A stretch of 64,000 bases of DNA, taken from contig NZ_AUHO01000010.1 of the NCBI RefSeq assembly GCF_000423225.1, forward strand, positions 1 to 64,000, given 5' to 3'. The notes under the pieces were generated by a model. That model ran no database searches. It worked only from the letters and a program-made list of their open reading frames with translations, and was not told the DNA's origin. Below, piece by piece: positions 36,771-52,292 of the stretch. Both the position numbers and the translations under genes were made by a program. Origin of the DNA: Kaistia adipata DSM 17808 (lineage in GTDB: Bacteria > Pseudomonadota > Alphaproteobacteria > Rhizobiales > Kaistiaceae). The stretch's first letter is position 1; the number at the start of each line of letters is the position of its first letter.

Positions 36771-37199
36771 ATGGCCTACTGGCTCTTCAAGTCCGAACCC
36801 GACGTGTTTTCCTTCGACGATCTGACGAAGAAGGGCGCCGCCGGCCAGGAATGGGACGGGGTCCGCAACTACCAGGCGCGCAACAACATGCGCGCCATGC
36901 AGCTCGGCGATCGCGGCTTCTTCTATCATTCCAACATCGGCAAGGAGATCGTCGGGATCGTCGAGGTGGCCAAGCTGGCCCACCCCGATTCGACCGATGA
37001 TTCGGGCCGCTGGGAATGCGTCGACCTGCGCGCCGTGCGGCCGGTGCCGAAGCCCTACACGCTGGAGGCGGCCAAGGCCGAACCCCGCCTCGACGGCATG
37101 CCGCTGGTCAGCAATTCGCGCCTTTCCGTGCAGCCGGTGAGCGATGAACACTGGAAGCTCATCTGCGAATTGTGCGGCCTCGACCCGGCCGCGATCTGA
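36771..37199 (+). CDS. EVE domain protein
   Basis: A 142-residue single-domain EVE (PUA-like) protein related to thymocyte nuclear protein 1. It has the start YWLFKSEPDVFSFDDL, then WDGVRNYQARNNMRAM and FYHSNIGKEIVGIVEV. EVE domains recognise modified bases in nucleic acids. It sits directly before a methyltransferase gene (seven bases apart), so a functional pairing is possible but unproven. Confidence 0.94.
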   Translation: MAYWLFKSEPDVFSFDDLTKKGAAGQEWDGVRNYQARNNMRAMQLGDRGFFYHSNIGKEIVGIVEVAKLAHPDSTDDSGRWECVDLRAVRPVPKPYTLEAAKAEPRLDGMPLVSNSRLSVQPVSDEHWKLICELCGLDPAAI

Positions 37200-37206
37200 G
37201 CCCGGC

Positions 37207-37869
37207 TTGATCGCCGACCCCGCGCGCTTCATCGAAGAGCAGACCCGGCTTTCGCCGGTCGCGTTCGTTCCGGAGATTCGCCTGCACCAGGCCGACGAGG
37301 CGACCGCGCTTTGGCACCTGACCGAGGCGACGCTCGACCGGGAAGACCTGCCGCCGCCCTTCTGGGCCTTCGCCTGGGCCGGCGGGCAGGGGCTGGCGCG
37401 CTACATCCTCGATCATCCGGAAACCGTGCGCGAAAGGCGCGTGCTCGATTTCGCCTCCGGCTCCGGGCTGGTGGCGATCGCCGCGGCCCAGGCCGGTGCC
37501 CGTCATGTCGCGGCCGTCGACATCGATCCCTTCGCCGTCGCGGCGATCGCGTTGAACGCGGCTGCGAACGGCGCCGCGATCGAGGCGCAGCGGGCCGACC
37601 GGATCGGCGACGACCTGGCGGATGTCGACGTGCTGCTCGCTGGCGACGTTTTCTATGATCGCGGCTTCGCGGTTCGATTGCTGCCCTGGCTGGAAAGGGT
37701 TGCCCGCGCCGGCGTGACGGTCATCGCCGGCGATCCGGACCGTGCCTATGCACCTGTGACGGGTCGCCGCGACCGCGCTGTCTACGATGTTCCGGTCCAT
37801 CCCGCGCTGGAGGACGCGGCGACGAAACGGGTGCGCGTGCTGCAGCTCGGCTTTTCCGAACTTTTCTAG
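37207..37869 (+). CDS. Class I SAM methyltransferase (METTL20/ETFB-lysine-like)
   Basis: A 220-residue methyltransferase starting at TTG. The SAM motif is [20 protein letters not shown], with AVDID as motif II and LLAGDVFYD as the post-I catalytic region. The start region ([12 protein letters not shown] followed by [18 protein letters not shown]) resembles the bacterial METTL20 group, which methylates the electron-transfer flavoprotein beta subunit in Agrobacterium. It is often annotated as a ribosomal L11 methyltransferase, which is less likely. Confidence 0.8.
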   Translation: MIADPARFIEEQTRLSPVAFVPEIRLHQADEATALWHLTEATLDREDLPPPFWAFAWAGGQGLARYILDHPETVRERRVLDFASGSGLVAIAAAQAGARHVAAVDIDPFAVAAIALNAAANGAAIEAQRADRIGDDLADVDVLLAGDVFYDRGFAVRLLPWLERVARAGVTVIAGDPDRAYAPVTGRRDRAVYDVPVHPALEDAATKRVRVLQLGFSELF

Positions 37870-37960
37870 TCTGCCTTGCCCGGCCGCCCGGGATTCGCAT
37901 AATGCGCCGCGGTATCACGGCGCGCTTCGCTTCGCGCGGCGCTGCCAGGGAGGAAAGACG

Positions 37961-39901
<1,941 letters not shown>

Positions 39902-39913
39902 CCGCACGATAAC

Positions 39914-39950
39914 CATCCGCCGGCCCATCGAGGCCGGCGGATGCGCCTTT
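39914..39950 (+). terminator. Terminator-like hairpin after acsA
   Basis: CATCCGCCGGCC and GGCCGGCGGATG form a perfect 12-base-pair stem with the loop CATCGA, then CGCCTTT. The stem is strong but the T-run is short and offset. Confidence 0.6.
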
Positions 39951-40040
39951 GGCGACATTGTGATCAGGCCGGTCGCGAAGCCTCGCCTCGGAATCCCGAC
40001 ATCCAGGCCCTATGGATCTCTTGCACGGCGCGCATGACAC

Positions 40041-40189
40041 CCTCGCCGTCATCCCGGGCTTGACCCGGGATCCGTCCCTCAACGGACTCGGTGGTCGTTC
40101 TTGGTCACCGACCTATGCGCCGACGGCCTCAGGCCGTTGCGACATGGATCCCGGATCTTCGCTTCGCTGCGTCCGGGATGACGGCGAGG
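40041..40189. repeat. Dispersed inverted repeat, family A, copy 3
   Basis: The element is bounded by CCTCGCCGTCAT and its exact complement ATGACGGCGAGG. The left arm contains CCCGGGCTTGACCCGGG, identical to copy 2. The right arm contains GGATCCCGGATC, then GCTTCGCTGCG, then TCCGGGATGAC. It lies between acsA and the DUF1674 gene. Confidence 0.82.
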
Positions 40190-40250
40190 GTGTGGAGGCC
40201 CCAGCGGCAAGCTGGCGGGGCCGTCGAGCTCGGGCGAGCTGTCGGAAACC

Positions 40251-40448
40251 TCAGAAATCGCTGGCGATGCCCTTGTTCTCCCAGTCGCCATAGCGGACCG
40301 GTTCGGGGCCGGATCGGCCGAGGATCTCGCGCGGGCGCTTCGTCGCGGCGTCGATCTCGGCGCGGCGGGCCTCGGCCTCGGCGAGCGCGCGGCGCGCGGC
40401 CTCGCTCAGCGGGCGAGGGGCGGGCGGTGGGGTTGCTTCTTCGGTCAT
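40251..40448 (-). CDS. DUF1674 protein (SDHAF4-like)
   Basis: A 65-residue protein. The C-terminal signature [14 protein letters not shown] is that of DUF1674, the bacterial relative of succinate dehydrogenase assembly factor 4. The N-terminus is Pro/Ala-rich. In mitochondria SDHAF4 binds flavinated SdhA before complex assembly; a similar role here is inferred. It is divergent from htpX. Confidence 0.88.
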   Translation of the reverse strand: MTEEATPPPAPRPLSEAARRALAEAEARRAEIDAATKRPREILGRSGPEPVRYGDWENKGIASDF

Positions 40449-40657
40449 GGGCCTTGGATGTCTGGAGCCGGAAGGGAGCGGAAATCCGGTCGAGGGGGCC
40501 GAATGGCGCGGGAGCCGATGCCCCGACCGCAACTTGCAGGTCGACCTGCATCTTCCCATCATATAGGTCGATCCCGCGCGGCATCGCAATGCGCCGTCCG
40601 CGCCCCGCCCGAACCGGAGCGGCCCAAGTCTGGAGTGACTCAAGTCTGGAGCGACCG

Positions 40658-41674
40658 ATGAACATTATGCGCACTGCCATGCTGATCGCGGCGATGACCG
40701 CCCTCTTCATGGGAGTCGGCTATCTGATCGGCGGTTCGAGCGGCATGATGATCGCCTTCCTGATCTGCGCCGGCATGAACATCTTCAGCTACTGGAACTC
40801 CGACAAGATGGTGCTGCGGATGTACGGCGCCCATGAGGTCGACGAACGCAGCGCGCCGGAGTACTACGGCATCGTCCGCGATCTGGCGCAGCGTGCCGGT
40901 CTCCCCATGCCGAAGGTCTACGTCATCGATTCCGCCCAGCCCAACGCGTTCGCGACCGGCCGCAATCCGCAGAACGCCGCCGTCGCGGCCTCGACCGGCC
41001 TGCTGCAGGTGCTGAACCGCGACGAGATCGCCGGCGTGATGGCGCATGAGCTGGCGCATGTGAAGAACCACGACACGCTGACCATGACGATCACGGCGAC
41101 GCTCGCCGGCGCGATCTCGATGCTGGCGAATTTCGCCTTCCTGTTCGGCGGCAACCGCGATCGCGAGGGTGGTGGCGGCCTCGGCATGATCGGCACGATC
41201 GTCATGATGATCGTCGCGCCGATGGCGGCCATGCTGGTGCAGATGGCCGTGAGCCGGACGCGCGAATATTCGGCCGACCGCCTCGGCGCCGAGATCTGCG
41301 GCAATCCGCGCGCGCTCGCCTCGGCGTTGAACAAGATCGCTCGCGGGGCCGAGCACATTCCCAATGAGGCGGCGGAAGCCAATCCGGCTTCCGCCCATCT
41401 CTTCATCATCAACCCGCTTTCCGGGCAGCGCATGGACAATCTCTTCTCGACCCACCCCGACACGGAGAACCGCATCGCGGCCCTGATGGCGATGGAGGCC
41501 GAATTCGGCGGCTCCGCCTCGGGCTTCGGCGGCGGCGCTTCCGGCCGGCCCCAGTCCCGCGTCGACCTGCCCGGCGGCTTCCGCGCCGCGCCGCGCCCGA
41601 CGCGGTCGCAGGGCCCCTGGGGCCAGGGCGGCTCCGGCTCGAACGGCGCCTCCGGCCGGGGGCCATGGGGTTGA
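40658..41674 (+). CDS. htpX: Membrane protease HtpX
   Basis: A 338-residue zinc metalloprotease of the inner membrane involved in membrane protein quality control. It has N-terminal membrane helices, the zinc motif HELAH (residues 130-134), and the third-ligand helix [15 protein letters not shown] Gly/Pro-rich C-terminal tail of about 45 residues is typical in rhizobia. Just upstream a 14-base unit (AAGTCTGGAGYGAC) is repeated in tandem, each copy with GGAG. The stop overlaps rsmB by ten bases. Confidence 0.96.
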   Translation: MNIMRTAMLIAAMTALFMGVGYLIGGSSGMMIAFLICAGMNIFSYWNSDKMVLRMYGAHEVDERSAPEYYGIVRDLAQRAGLPMPKVYVIDSAQPNAFATGRNPQNAAVAASTGLLQVLNRDEIAGVMAHELAHVKNHDTLTMTITATLAGAISMLANFAFLFGGNRDREGGGGLGMIGTIVMMIVAPMAAMLVQMAVSRTREYSADRLGAEICGNPRALASALNKIARGAEHIPNEAAEANPASAHLFIINPLSGQRMDNLFSTHPDTENRIAALMAMEAEFGGSASGFGGGASGRPQSRVDLPGGFRAAPRPTRSQGPWGQGGSGSNGASGRGPWG

Positions 41675-43044
41675 GTGAGAAGCCGAAGTCCGGAAAGGCT
41701 ACCGGAAACCGCCCCGCCCGCAACGCGCCGCGCAAGCCGCGTCTCGGGCCCGGCGTCGCAGCCCGCATGGCGGCCACCACCGCCTTGATGGCCGTCCTGG
41801 CCGAGCATCGCCCGCTCGACATCGCGATCGACGCGACGGACGGTCCGTTCGAGACGCTCGATCCGCGCGAACGCGGGCTGGCGCGGGCGATCCTCGGCAT
41901 CTCGCTGCGCCGGCGCGGCCAGATCGAGGATGCGCTCGGCCGCTTCCTCGACAAGGCGCTGCCGCGCAAGTCGGGTCCGCTGCCGGCGATCCTGCATGTC
42001 GCCGCGGCGCAGATCCTGTTCATGGACGTGCCGGATCATGCCGCCGTCTCGATCGCCGTCGAGAGCGCCGAGGCGGATCGTGACGCGCGTCATTTCAAGG
42101 GGCTGGTCAACGCCGTGCTGCGCCGGTTGACCGAGCAGCGCGACGCCATCCTCGCCTCGCAGGACGCGGCGCGCCTCAACGTGCCGGATTGGCTCTACGA
42201 ACGCTGGCTGGCGGACTATGGCGCCGCGACGACCGAAGCCATCGCCAACGCCCATCTCCTCGAGCCTTCGCTCGATCTCTCGGTCAAGTCGGATCCCGCC
42301 GGCTGGGCCGAGAAGCTCGGTGGCGTCGTGCTGCCGACGGGCAGCGTGCGGCTGATCGCGCATGGCCCCGTCGACGGCCTGCCCGGTTTCGCCGAGGGCG
42401 AATGGTGGGTGCAGGACGCCGCCGCCGCGCTGCCGGCGAGGCTGCTCGGCAAGGTGGAGGGGCTCGACGTCGCCGATCTCTGCGCCGCGCCCGGCGGCAA
42501 GACCGCGCAGCTCGCCGCTTCTGGCGCCAAGGTGACGGCGGTCGACATCTCGGATGCCCGTCTGGCCCGCGTTAGCGAAAACCTCGCGCGACTGAAGCTT
42601 TCCGCCGAGACGGTCGCGGCCGATGTCGAGAGCTTTGAGCCGGGTCGGCAGTTCGACGCCATCCTGCTCGACGCGCCGTGCTCGGCGACCGGAACCATCC
42701 GCCGCCACCCCGATGTCGCCGTCTTGAAGCGGCCGGGCGACGTGACGGCGCTGGCGGCCCTGCAGGCGCGGCTGATCGCACGCGCGACGGCGATGCTGAA
42801 GCCGGGCGGTGTGCTCGTCTATTGCACCTGTTCGCTGGAGCGGGCCGAGGGGGAGGACCAGGTGGCGCCTGCGCTCGCGAGCCTGCCGCTGGCGCTCGAG
42901 CCGATCCGGCCGGACGAAGTCGGCGGCGTCGAGGCGATCTGCCGCGACGGTTTCCTGCGCACGCTGCCGTCGGACCTGCCCGATGCCGAGCCGCGGCTCG
43001 GTGGCCTCGACGGCTTCTTCGCGGCCCGGTTCCGTCGACTCTAG
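41665..43044 (+). CDS. rsmB: 16S rRNA m5C methyltransferase RsmB/Fmu family
   Basis: A 459-residue SAM-dependent RNA cytosine-C5 methyltransferase. An N-terminal NusB-like domain (about residues 30-160) is followed by the Sun/NOL1 catalytic domain. Motifs include [13 protein letters not shown], the cysteine motif [15 protein letters not shown] and the second cysteine in [13 protein letters not shown]. It overlaps htpX. Confidence 0.94.
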   Translation: MGLSEKPKSGKATGNRPARNAPRKPRLGPGVAARMAATTALMAVLAEHRPLDIAIDATDGPFETLDPRERGLARAILGISLRRRGQIEDALGRFLDKALPRKSGPLPAILHVAAAQILFMDVPDHAAVSIAVESAEADRDARHFKGLVNAVLRRLTEQRDAILASQDAARLNVPDWLYERWLADYGAATTEAIANAHLLEPSLDLSVKSDPAGWAEKLGGVVLPTGSVRLIAHGPVDGLPGFAEGEWWVQDAAAALPARLLGKVEGLDVADLCAAPGGKTAQLAASGAKVTAVDISDARLARVSENLARLKLSAETVAADVESFEPGRQFDAILLDAPCSATGTIRRHPDVAVLKRPGDVTALAALQARLIARATAMLKPGGVLVYCTCSLERAEGEDQVAPALASLPLALEPIRPDEVGGVEAICRDGFLRTLPSDLPDAEPRLGGLDGFFAARFRRL

Positions 43045-43274
43045 GGGCCGGCGGCACCAGCAACCATGCGTTTGCCGGAGGTGGGCCACTACACCAAAGC
43101 CGGGCGTCCCGCGCCGATTCCCTTGGGATGGAGCATGGCGGGGGCGTCCGGAAACGGTTTCCATTTCCGCCAAGGCGCAATTAGATGGGGCCGAAAGGCC
43201 GGTGGACTGATTCGTTCGCCCCGTCGAATGACAGATCAGAGAAAAATCAGCGGCAGATGAGGGAGCGAGACGGT

Positions 43275-45038
43275 ATGGCGTTCGGAGCAGGATCCGGCAG
43301 GGGTCGGCTCGTCCGCTTCGCACTCGCGTCCGCGTGGCGCCGCGCGCGCTATGCGTTCCATTCCAGCCCGTTCTATCGCTGGCGCTATTATGGCCAGGTG
43401 CCGGAGCGGCTACTGATCGCGCCGACCGACCTCAGGACCGCCGATCCCACCATCGCCAACGACATCTATGCCGGCCGTTTCGTGTTCGCCGGCGAGGTGG
43501 TCGACGTCGCCGGCTTCTCCGTGTTCGAGGTCGAGGCGCCGTCGCGCGCCTGGGCCGAGCGGCTGCACGCCTTCGGCTGGCTGCGGCATCTGCGCGCCTC
43601 CGACCTCGCCGTCTCGCGCTCGAACGCAAGGGCGCTGGTCGACGAGTGGATCCGTTTCCAGAAGAAGCACGACCCGGCGGCGCGCGATCCCGACGTGACC
43701 GCGCGGCGGATCCTGTCCTGGCTGGCGCAGACGCCGCTCTTGCTCGAGGGCTGCGACCACGGTTTCTACCGCCGCTTCATGGGCACGCTCACCCGCCAGG
43801 TGCGGCAGCTGCGCCGCGTGGCGCGCGACGTCACCCCCGGCCTGCCGCGTCTCCGCGTGATGATGGCGCTGGCGGCCGCCGGCCTGTCGCTCTCCGACCA
43901 GCCGCGCCTGGTGCGGCAGGCGTCGCGCTGGCTCGACCTGGAACTGCAGCGCCAGATCCTGCCCGATGGCGGCCATGTCGGCCGCAATCCCGGCGTCATC
44001 CTCGAAGTTCTGGTCGACCTGTTGCCGCTCCGCCAGGCCTTTACCGCCCGCGGGCAGCAGCCCTCGGCCGTGCTGCTCGGCGCCATCGACCGGATGATGC
44101 CGATGCTGCGCTTCTTCCGGCACAGCGACGGCTCCTTCGCCAAGTTCAACGGCATGGGCGAGACGCAGCTCGGCCTGCTCGCCACCGTGCTCGCCTATGA
44201 CGACGCGCGCGGCTCGGCCGGCCGCAACGCGCCCTATGTCGGCTATCAGCGGCTCGACGCCGGCGACACGGTGATCCTGATGGATACGGGCGCGCCGCCC
44301 GCGCCGGTCCTGTCGCTCGACGCGCATGCCGGCTGTCTCGCCTTCGAGATGAGCGTCGGCCGCCAGCCGCTGATCGTCAATTGCGGCGTGCCGGGTCCCG
44401 GCGCCACGGCGCTCCGCCGCATGGCGCGCACCACCGCCGCGCATTCGACCGTGACGATGAACGATTCCTCGTCCTGCCGCTTCCTGACCGGCAACTATCT
44501 CGCCGACAAGCTGGGCGAGGCGATCATCGCCGGCCCGAGCCCGATCACCGTGGCGCGGGAGGAAGACCGCGGCCAGATGAGCGTCTCGGCCGCGCATGAC
44601 GGCTATGTCGCCCGTTTCGGCATCCGCCACGAGCGCAAGCTGGTGCTGGCGCCCTATGGCGACCGCCTCGACGGCGTCGACGCCTTCACCGGTCCGACGG
44701 GCGGCACGATCGCACGGGGCGGGCGCGACGCCTTCGTCCTCCGCTTCCACTTGCATCCGGCGGTGGCCGCGCAGCGCTATGGCAGCGGCGATGCCGTGCT
44801 GCTGTCGCTGCCGGACGGTTCGGCCTGGGAGTTCGCGGCGCCGGGCATCGAGGTCGGGCTGGAGGAGAGCATCCGCCTCTCCGACATCCGCGGCAACCGG
44901 CGCGCCGAGCAGATCGTCATCTATGGCCGCGCGCTCACCCATCCGATGGTGCAGTGGCATCTGCAATGCGTCGTCGAGCCCGGCGGCCGGCCGCGTCATC
45001 ACGACGATGATGGCGGCGATCTGCCGCTCGGGGCGTGA
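43275..45038 (+). CDS. Heparinase II/III family protein
   Basis: A 587-residue protein with an N-terminal alpha/alpha barrel (about residues 40-320) and a C-terminal heparinase II/III-type beta-sandwich (PF07940, about 325-560; [34 protein letters not shown]). No signal peptide is obvious. Homologues between rsmB and purH are a fixed feature of Hyphomicrobiales, yet their substrate, presumably an acidic polysaccharide, is unknown. GGGAG lies nine bases before the ATG at 43275; ATG at 43257 is an alternative. Confidence 0.9.
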   Translation: MAFGAGSGRGRLVRFALASAWRRARYAFHSSPFYRWRYYGQVPERLLIAPTDLRTADPTIANDIYAGRFVFAGEVVDVAGFSVFEVEAPSRAWAERLHAFGWLRHLRASDLAVSRSNARALVDEWIRFQKKHDPAARDPDVTARRILSWLAQTPLLLEGCDHGFYRRFMGTLTRQVRQLRRVARDVTPGLPRLRVMMALAAAGLSLSDQPRLVRQASRWLDLELQRQILPDGGHVGRNPGVILEVLVDLLPLRQAFTARGQQPSAVLLGAIDRMMPMLRFFRHSDGSFAKFNGMGETQLGLLATVLAYDDARGSAGRNAPYVGYQRLDAGDTVILMDTGAPPAPVLSLDAHAGCLAFEMSVGRQPLIVNCGVPGPGATALRRMARTTAAHSTVTMNDSSSCRFLTGNYLADKLGEAIIAGPSPITVAREEDRGQMSVSAAHDGYVARFGIRHERKLVLAPYGDRLDGVDAFTGPTGGTIARGGRDAFVLRFHLHPAVAAQRYGSGDAVLLSLPDGSAWEFAAPGIEVGLEESIRLSDIRGNRRAEQIVIYGRALTHPMVQWHLQCVVEPGGRPRHHDDDGGDLPLGA

Positions 45039-45106
45039 AGCGGGCTGCATCGCTCCAAAATTCGTGCTATCGCGCGGGCTTCACCGACAACCCCCGCGAG
45101 GATGCC

Positions 45107-46723
45107 ATGGCCGTTCCGCCGTCAAAGGTCGCCCTTCCCGAACTAGTTCCGATGAAGCGGGCGCTTTTTTCGGTCTCCGATTCCACCGGCCTGATCGACT
45201 TCGCGCGGGCGCTGCATGCGCGCGGCGTCGCCCTCGTCGCGACGGGATCGACCTGCAAGGCGCTGCTTGACGCCGGCCTGCCGGCGACCAACGTCGCCGA
45301 CGTGATCGGCTTCCCCGAGATCCTCGGCGGCCGGGTCAAGACGCTGCATCCGAAGATCCACGGCGGCCTGCTCGGCATCCGCAACGATCCCCAGCACGCG
45401 GCCGAGATGGAAGAGCACGGCATCGAGGGCTTCGACCTCGTGGCGGTGAACCTCTACCCGTTCGAGAAGACCATCGCCGCGACCGAGGACTACGCCACCG
45501 CCGTCGAGAACATCGACATCGGCGGTCCGGCGATGACGCGTGCCGCCGCCAAGAACCACGGCTTCGTCTCGATCGTCGTCGACCCGGCCGACTACGCCTC
45601 GGTGCTGGAGGCGCTCGACGCGAATGGCGGCTCGACCCCGCTCGCCTTCCGCAAGCGCCTCGCCGCCAAAGCGTTTGCCCGCACGGCGGCCTACGATGCG
45701 GCGGTCTCGGGCTGGTTCGCCCGCGTGCTCGAGGAGCCGGCGCCGGCCTGGCGGTCGTTCGGCGGTTCGCTCCGCGAGATCATGCGCTACGGCGAGAACC
45801 CGCATCAGCAGGCGGCCTTCTACGCCACCGGCGAGGTCCGCCCCGGCGTGTCGACGGCGAAGCAGCTGCAGGGCAAGCAGCTCTCCTACAACAACATCAA
45901 CGACACCGACGCCGCCTTCGAGCTGGTCGCCGAGTTCGATCCGGCCGAGACGGCGGCCGTCGCCATCATCAAGCACGCCAATCCCTGCGGCGTGGCGACC
46001 GGCGCGACGCTGGCCGAGGCCTATGACAAGGCGCTGCGCTGCGATCCGGTCTCGGCCTTCGGCGGCATCGTCGCGCTGAACCGCACCCTCGACGCGGAAG
46101 CGGCAAGCAAGATCGTCGAGATCTTCACCGAGGTGATCATCGCCCCGGACGCGACCGACGAGGCGGTGGCGATCGTCGCCGCCAAGAAGAACCTGCGCCT
46201 GCTCGTCACCGGCGGCCTGCCGGATCCGGCGGCGAAGGGCACGACGGTCAAGACGGTGGCCGGCGGCCTTCTGGTGCAGGACCGCGACGCCGGCCGCGTC
46301 CAGAAGTCGGATCTGAAGGTCGTCACGAAGCGTGCTCCATCGGACGCCGAGCTCGACGATCTCCTGTTCGCCTTCCGCGTCGCCAAGCACGTCAAGTCGA
46401 ATGCCATCGTCTATGTGAAGGACGGCGCCACGGTCGGCGTCGGCGCCGGCCAGATGAGCCGCGTCGATTCCTCGACCATCGCCGCCAAGAAGGCGGCTGA
46501 TGCGGCCCGCACCGCCGGCCTGCCCGAGACGTTCGCCAAGGGCTCCGTCGTCGCCTCCGACGCCTTCTTCCCCTTCGCCGACGGCCTGCTGGCCGCGGCC
46601 GAGGCCGGCGCGACGGCGGTGATCCAGCCGGGCGGCTCAATGCGCGACGACGAGGTGATCGCCGCCGCCGACGAAGCCGGCCTCGCCATGGTCTTCACCG
46701 GCATGCGCCACTTCCGCCACTGA
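45107..46723 (+). CDS. purH: Bifunctional AICAR formyltransferase/IMP cyclohydrolase
   Basis: A 538-residue enzyme of the last two steps of de novo IMP synthesis. The N-terminal MGS-like IMP cyclohydrolase domain ([25 protein letters not shown]) is followed by the AICAR transformylase domain with KHANPCGVA and the C-terminal [14 protein letters not shown] precedes the ATG. A strong terminator follows. Confidence 0.98.
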   Translation: MAVPPSKVALPELVPMKRALFSVSDSTGLIDFARALHARGVALVATGSTCKALLDAGLPATNVADVIGFPEILGGRVKTLHPKIHGGLLGIRNDPQHAAEMEEHGIEGFDLVAVNLYPFEKTIAATEDYATAVENIDIGGPAMTRAAAKNHGFVSIVVDPADYASVLEALDANGGSTPLAFRKRLAAKAFARTAAYDAAVSGWFARVLEEPAPAWRSFGGSLREIMRYGENPHQQAAFYATGEVRPGVSTAKQLQGKQLSYNNINDTDAAFELVAEFDPAETAAVAIIKHANPCGVATGATLAEAYDKALRCDPVSAFGGIVALNRTLDAEAASKIVEIFTEVIIAPDATDEAVAIVAAKKNLRLLVTGGLPDPAAKGTTVKTVAGGLLVQDRDAGRVQKSDLKVVTKRAPSDAELDDLLFAFRVAKHVKSNAIVYVKDGATVGVGAGQMSRVDSSTIAAKKAADAARTAGLPETFAKGSVVASDAFFPFADGLLAAAEAGATAVIQPGGSMRDDEVIAAADEAGLAMVFTGMRHFRH

Positions 46724-46750
46724 GCGGAGCGGGTCTTCTGCAGGATAAGA

Positions 46751-46774
46751 ACGCGGCCTCCGGGCCGCGTTTTT
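46751..46774 (+). terminator. Rho-independent terminator after purH
   Basis: ACGCGGCC and GGCCGCGT form an eight-base-pair stem with loop TCCG, followed by TTTTCGTTTTT. Confidence 0.88.
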
Positions 46775-46800
46775 CGTTTTTGAACGGCCACCGGGCCTCG

Positions 46801-46958
46801 ACCATCATCCTGAGGTGCCCGGCATGGCCGGGCCTCGAAGGAGGGTCCAGGGAACGCCCCGGATATGGGGAGATTTCGTCGGACTTTGTCTGCGCCCTGG
46901 AGCGTCCGTTGGATCCTCCTTCGAGGCTTCGCTTCGCGAAGCACCTCGGGATGATGGC
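46801..46958. repeat. Dispersed inverted repeat, family B, copy 1
   Basis: The element runs from ACCATCATCCTGAGGTGC to GCACCTCGGGATGATGG. The inner arms contain GGCCTCGAAGGAGGGTCC and GGATCCTCCTTCGAGGC. It lies between the terminator of purH and the end of ccmB, at a probable inversion breakpoint. Confidence 0.8.
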
Positions 46959-46988
46959 GGAGATGTCGAAGGCGGAGCCGAGGGGCTC

Positions 46989-47660
46989 TTAGTCCATCCC
47001 GGCGCGCAGCGCCGCGGCGGCGGCGACCGGGCCGATCACGGCGCTCGCCATGGAAAGCGCGACCAGGATCAGGAGCGGCGGCATCACCGGCAGGCCCGTC
47101 GTCGTCACCGCCGTGATCGTGCTGACGCCGAAGATCAGCACGGGAATGGTGAAGGGCAGCACCAGCACGGCGACGAGCAGGCCGCCGCGCCGGAGCGCCG
47201 TGATCAGCGCCGCGCCGATCGCGCCGATGAAGATCAGAGCCGGCGTGCCGATCAGCAGCGTCAGCGTGACGAGGCCGATCGCCGTGGCGTCGAGGCCGAG
47301 GATCAGGCCGAAGACCGGCGCGCCGAGCACCAGTGGCAGGCCGGTCGCCAGCCAGTGGCCGATCGCCTTGGCGAGCGCCACCAGCTCGAGCGGCAGGCCG
47401 GAGAGCATCAGCTGGTCGAGGCTGCCGTCGTCGCGATCGTCCTGGAACAGGCGGTCGAGGCCGAGCAGGGTGGCGAGCAGCGCCGCGATCCAGAGCATGG
47501 CCGGGCCGATGCGGGCGAGCAGCTTCATGTCCGGACCGACGCCGAACGGCACGACCGCCACTACCGACAGGAAAAAGATCAGCCCGACGAAGGCGCCGCC
47601 GCCGGCGCCGAGCGAAAGCTTCACGGTGCGCCCGACCAGGGCCAGGAACAGGCCCGTCAT
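46989..47660 (-). CDS. ccmB: Heme exporter protein CcmB
   Basis: A 223-residue inner-membrane protein with six hydrophobic segments, the permease partner of CcmA in cytochrome c maturation. [20 protein letters not shown] after the second helix is the family's conserved cytoplasmic loop. Its ATG overlaps the ccmA stop (ATGA). ccmC should follow but is 41 kb away on the opposite strand; instead an intergenic repeat follows directly. Confidence 0.95.
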   Translation of the reverse strand: MTGLFLALVGRTVKLSLGAGGGAFVGLIFFLSVVAVVPFGVGPDMKLLARIGPAMLWIAALLATLLGLDRLFQDDRDDGSLDQLMLSGLPLELVALAKAIGHWLATGLPLVLGAPVFGLILGLDATAIGLVTLTLLIGTPALIFIGAIGAALITALRRGGLLVAVLVLPFTIPVLIFGVSTITAVTTTGLPVMPPLLILVALSMASAVIGPVAAAAALRAGMD

Positions 47661-48277
47661 GCGGCACCGATGCGAAGCGTCGCGGCGGTCGCGACGGGGA
47701 GGGGGCGATGGGTCGCGGCGATGGCCAGGCCGCCGGCGCCAAGATGCGCCGCGAGCAGCGCGCCGAACACGGCTTCCGAGCGCGCGTCGAGCGCCGAGGT
47801 CGGCTCGTCGAGCAGCCAGAGCGGCCGGCGCACGACGAGTAGCCGCGCCAGGCTCGCCCGGCGCCGCTGGCCGGCCGAGAGATAGCCGGCCGGCATGTCG
47901 TCGAGATGGTCGAGCTCGACCTCTTCCAACGCCTCGATCACGGAGACGCCGGGGACGCCCATGACGCGGGCCCAGAGCGCCAGGTTGTCGTGCACGGTGA
48001 GCGACGGCTTGAGCCCGTCGAGATGGCCGAAATAATGAGCGCTTTCGCTGACCGGCCTCGGCTCGGTATCGGCGGTTTCGAGGCGGATGGAGCCCGCCGC
48101 GAGCGGCAGCAGTCCGGCGACGGCGCGTAGCAGCGTCGATTTGCCCGCCCCGTTGGCACCGGTCACCGCAAGCAGTTCGCCATCCTGCAGACGGAACGAA
48201 ATATCAGAAAAAATGCTTCTGCCACCGCGATTTACGGCAATTTCTCTCGCCGACAGCTGGCTGGACGCACGATTCAT
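47657..48277 (-). CDS. ccmA: Heme ABC exporter ATP-binding protein CcmA
   Basis: A 206-residue ABC ATPase that drives release of holo-CcmE. Intact motifs: Walker [10 protein letters not shown], signature [15 protein letters not shown], Walker [13 protein letters not shown]. It diverges from acnA across about 295 bases, the standard arrangement in Hyphomicrobiales. It is coupled to ccmB. Confidence 0.96.
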   Translation of the reverse strand: MNRASSQLSAREIAVNRGGRSIFSDISFRLQDGELLAVTGANGAGKSTLLRAVAGLLPLAAGSIRLETADTEPRPVSESAHYFGHLDGLKPSLTVHDNLALWARVMGVPGVSVIEALEEVELDHLDDMPAGYLSAGQRRRASLARLLVVRRPLWLLDEPTSALDARSEAVFGALLAAHLGAGGLAIAATHRPLPVATAATLRIGAA

Positions 48278-48571
48278 GCGCAGCCCCGGCCCGGAGCTGA
48301 CGTCGGGTTCGGTTGCGGTTGAGCAGCTTTGAAAGATTCCAAGCGCGGCGACTTTCGTTGATCTGGCTTCTCCTTACGAAATTCATTATAAGGCCTGCAA
48401 CCCGGCGCGCCGGTCGCGCCGCGGTCGAGACCTGCGTCACCACCCCAGGGATGGACCGCGTGCCGAGCCATACTCCGCCGCCTCCTTGGGTGCGCCTGAC
48501 CGGGTCGGGCACGCTTCGTGCTTCGACTTCGGCTAGGCGTTTCCGCGACTGAACCGAGGACGAATCCTACC

Positions 48572-51262
<2,691 letters not shown>

Positions 51263-51300
51263 GCGTTTCGCAGACCCCTGCGATCGCATTTTCGTGATCG

Positions 51301-51340
51301 ACCGCGCCGCTGCCTTCCCGGGCCGCGGCGCGGTTTTTTT
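51301..51340 (+). terminator. Rho-independent terminator after acnA
   Basis: ACCGCGCCGC and GCGGCGCGGT form a ten-base-pair stem with a 14-base loop, followed by seven T residues. Confidence 0.9.
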
Positions 51341-51484
51341 GTATGGACATCTGTCGGAGGGCGCCGAATCCTCACGTGTGGTCACCGCGATTTGAATGGC
51401 TTGGCGGCGGGGGCGGATCTAAGGTTTGAAGCGACACGCGCCGCGCGCCGCGCGCGCTGCAATGCTCAGGACAAGTTGCGGGGC

Positions 51485-52282
51485 ATGTTCATTCCAAGAT
51501 CCGGCCTGATCGTCGCTGCTATCGGCGCGTGCCTTCTGACGGCGATCTCGGCCTGGGCGGCCGAGACCGTTCCAGCCCCGGCGACGCCGGTGACGGCGGT
51601 CCTGGAGCTCTTCACCAGCCAGGGATGCGCGTCCTGCCCGCCGGCCGACGAGGTCCTGGAGGATTTCGCCAAGCGTCCCGACATCGTCGCGCTGTCGCTG
51701 CCGGTCGACTACTGGGACTATCTCGGCTGGAAGGACACGTTGGCGCGCAAGGAGTTCACGCTGCGGCAGAAGGCCTATGCCAATGCCCGCGGCGACCGCC
51801 AGATCTACACGCCGCAGATGATCGTCAATGGCCGCACGCATGTGGTCGGCAGCGACCGCGCCGCGATCGACGCCGCGCTCAAGGCGGAAGTGCCACTCGG
51901 CGTGCCGATCGAAATCGGCATGACGGCCGATGCCATCAAGGTCGCGATCGGGGCGACCAGGGATCCGTCGACGCCGAAGGCGCGCAAGGGTACGATCTGG
52001 CTGGCGCTCTACAAGCGCCATGTCGACGTGCCGATCCGCAAGGGCGAGAACCAGGACCGGACGCTCACCTACTACAATGTCGTCACCAAGCTCCGGCCGA
52101 TCGCCATGTGGCGCGGCGACGCGACCACGGTCGACCTGCCGATGAGCGAATACCGCCAGGCGCATGCCGATGGCTGCGCCGTGCTGCTGCAGGCGGAAAC
52201 CGTCAATGGCGAGCCGGGCGAGATGCTCGGCGCCGCCTTTTTCGAGAAGGACGCGGAATGGGTGAGCGCGCCGGCCCCGTAG
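51485..52282 (+). CDS. DUF1223 secreted thioredoxin-fold protein
   Basis: A 265-residue exported protein. The signal peptide (LIVAAIGACLLTAISAWAAE) is followed by a thioredoxin-like DUF1223 domain with the motif FTSQGCASCPPAD and PVDYWDYLGWKDTL. The CASC pair suggests redox activity, though the family is uncharacterised. It follows acnA in the order usual for Hyphomicrobiales and converges on htpG with an 10-base gap. The ribosome site is weak (GGGG before ATG). Confidence 0.9.
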   Translation: MFIPRSGLIVAAIGACLLTAISAWAAETVPAPATPVTAVLELFTSQGCASCPPADEVLEDFAKRPDIVALSLPVDYWDYLGWKDTLARKEFTLRQKAYANARGDRQIYTPQMIVNGRTHVVGSDRAAIDAALKAEVPLGVPIEIGMTADAIKVAIGATRDPSTPKARKGTIWLALYKRHVDVPIRKGENQDRTLTYYNVVTKLRPIAMWRGDATTVDLPMSEYRQAHADGCAVLLQAETVNGEPGEMLGAAFFEKDAEWVSAPAP

Positions 52283-52292
52283 CCGCGGCGCG

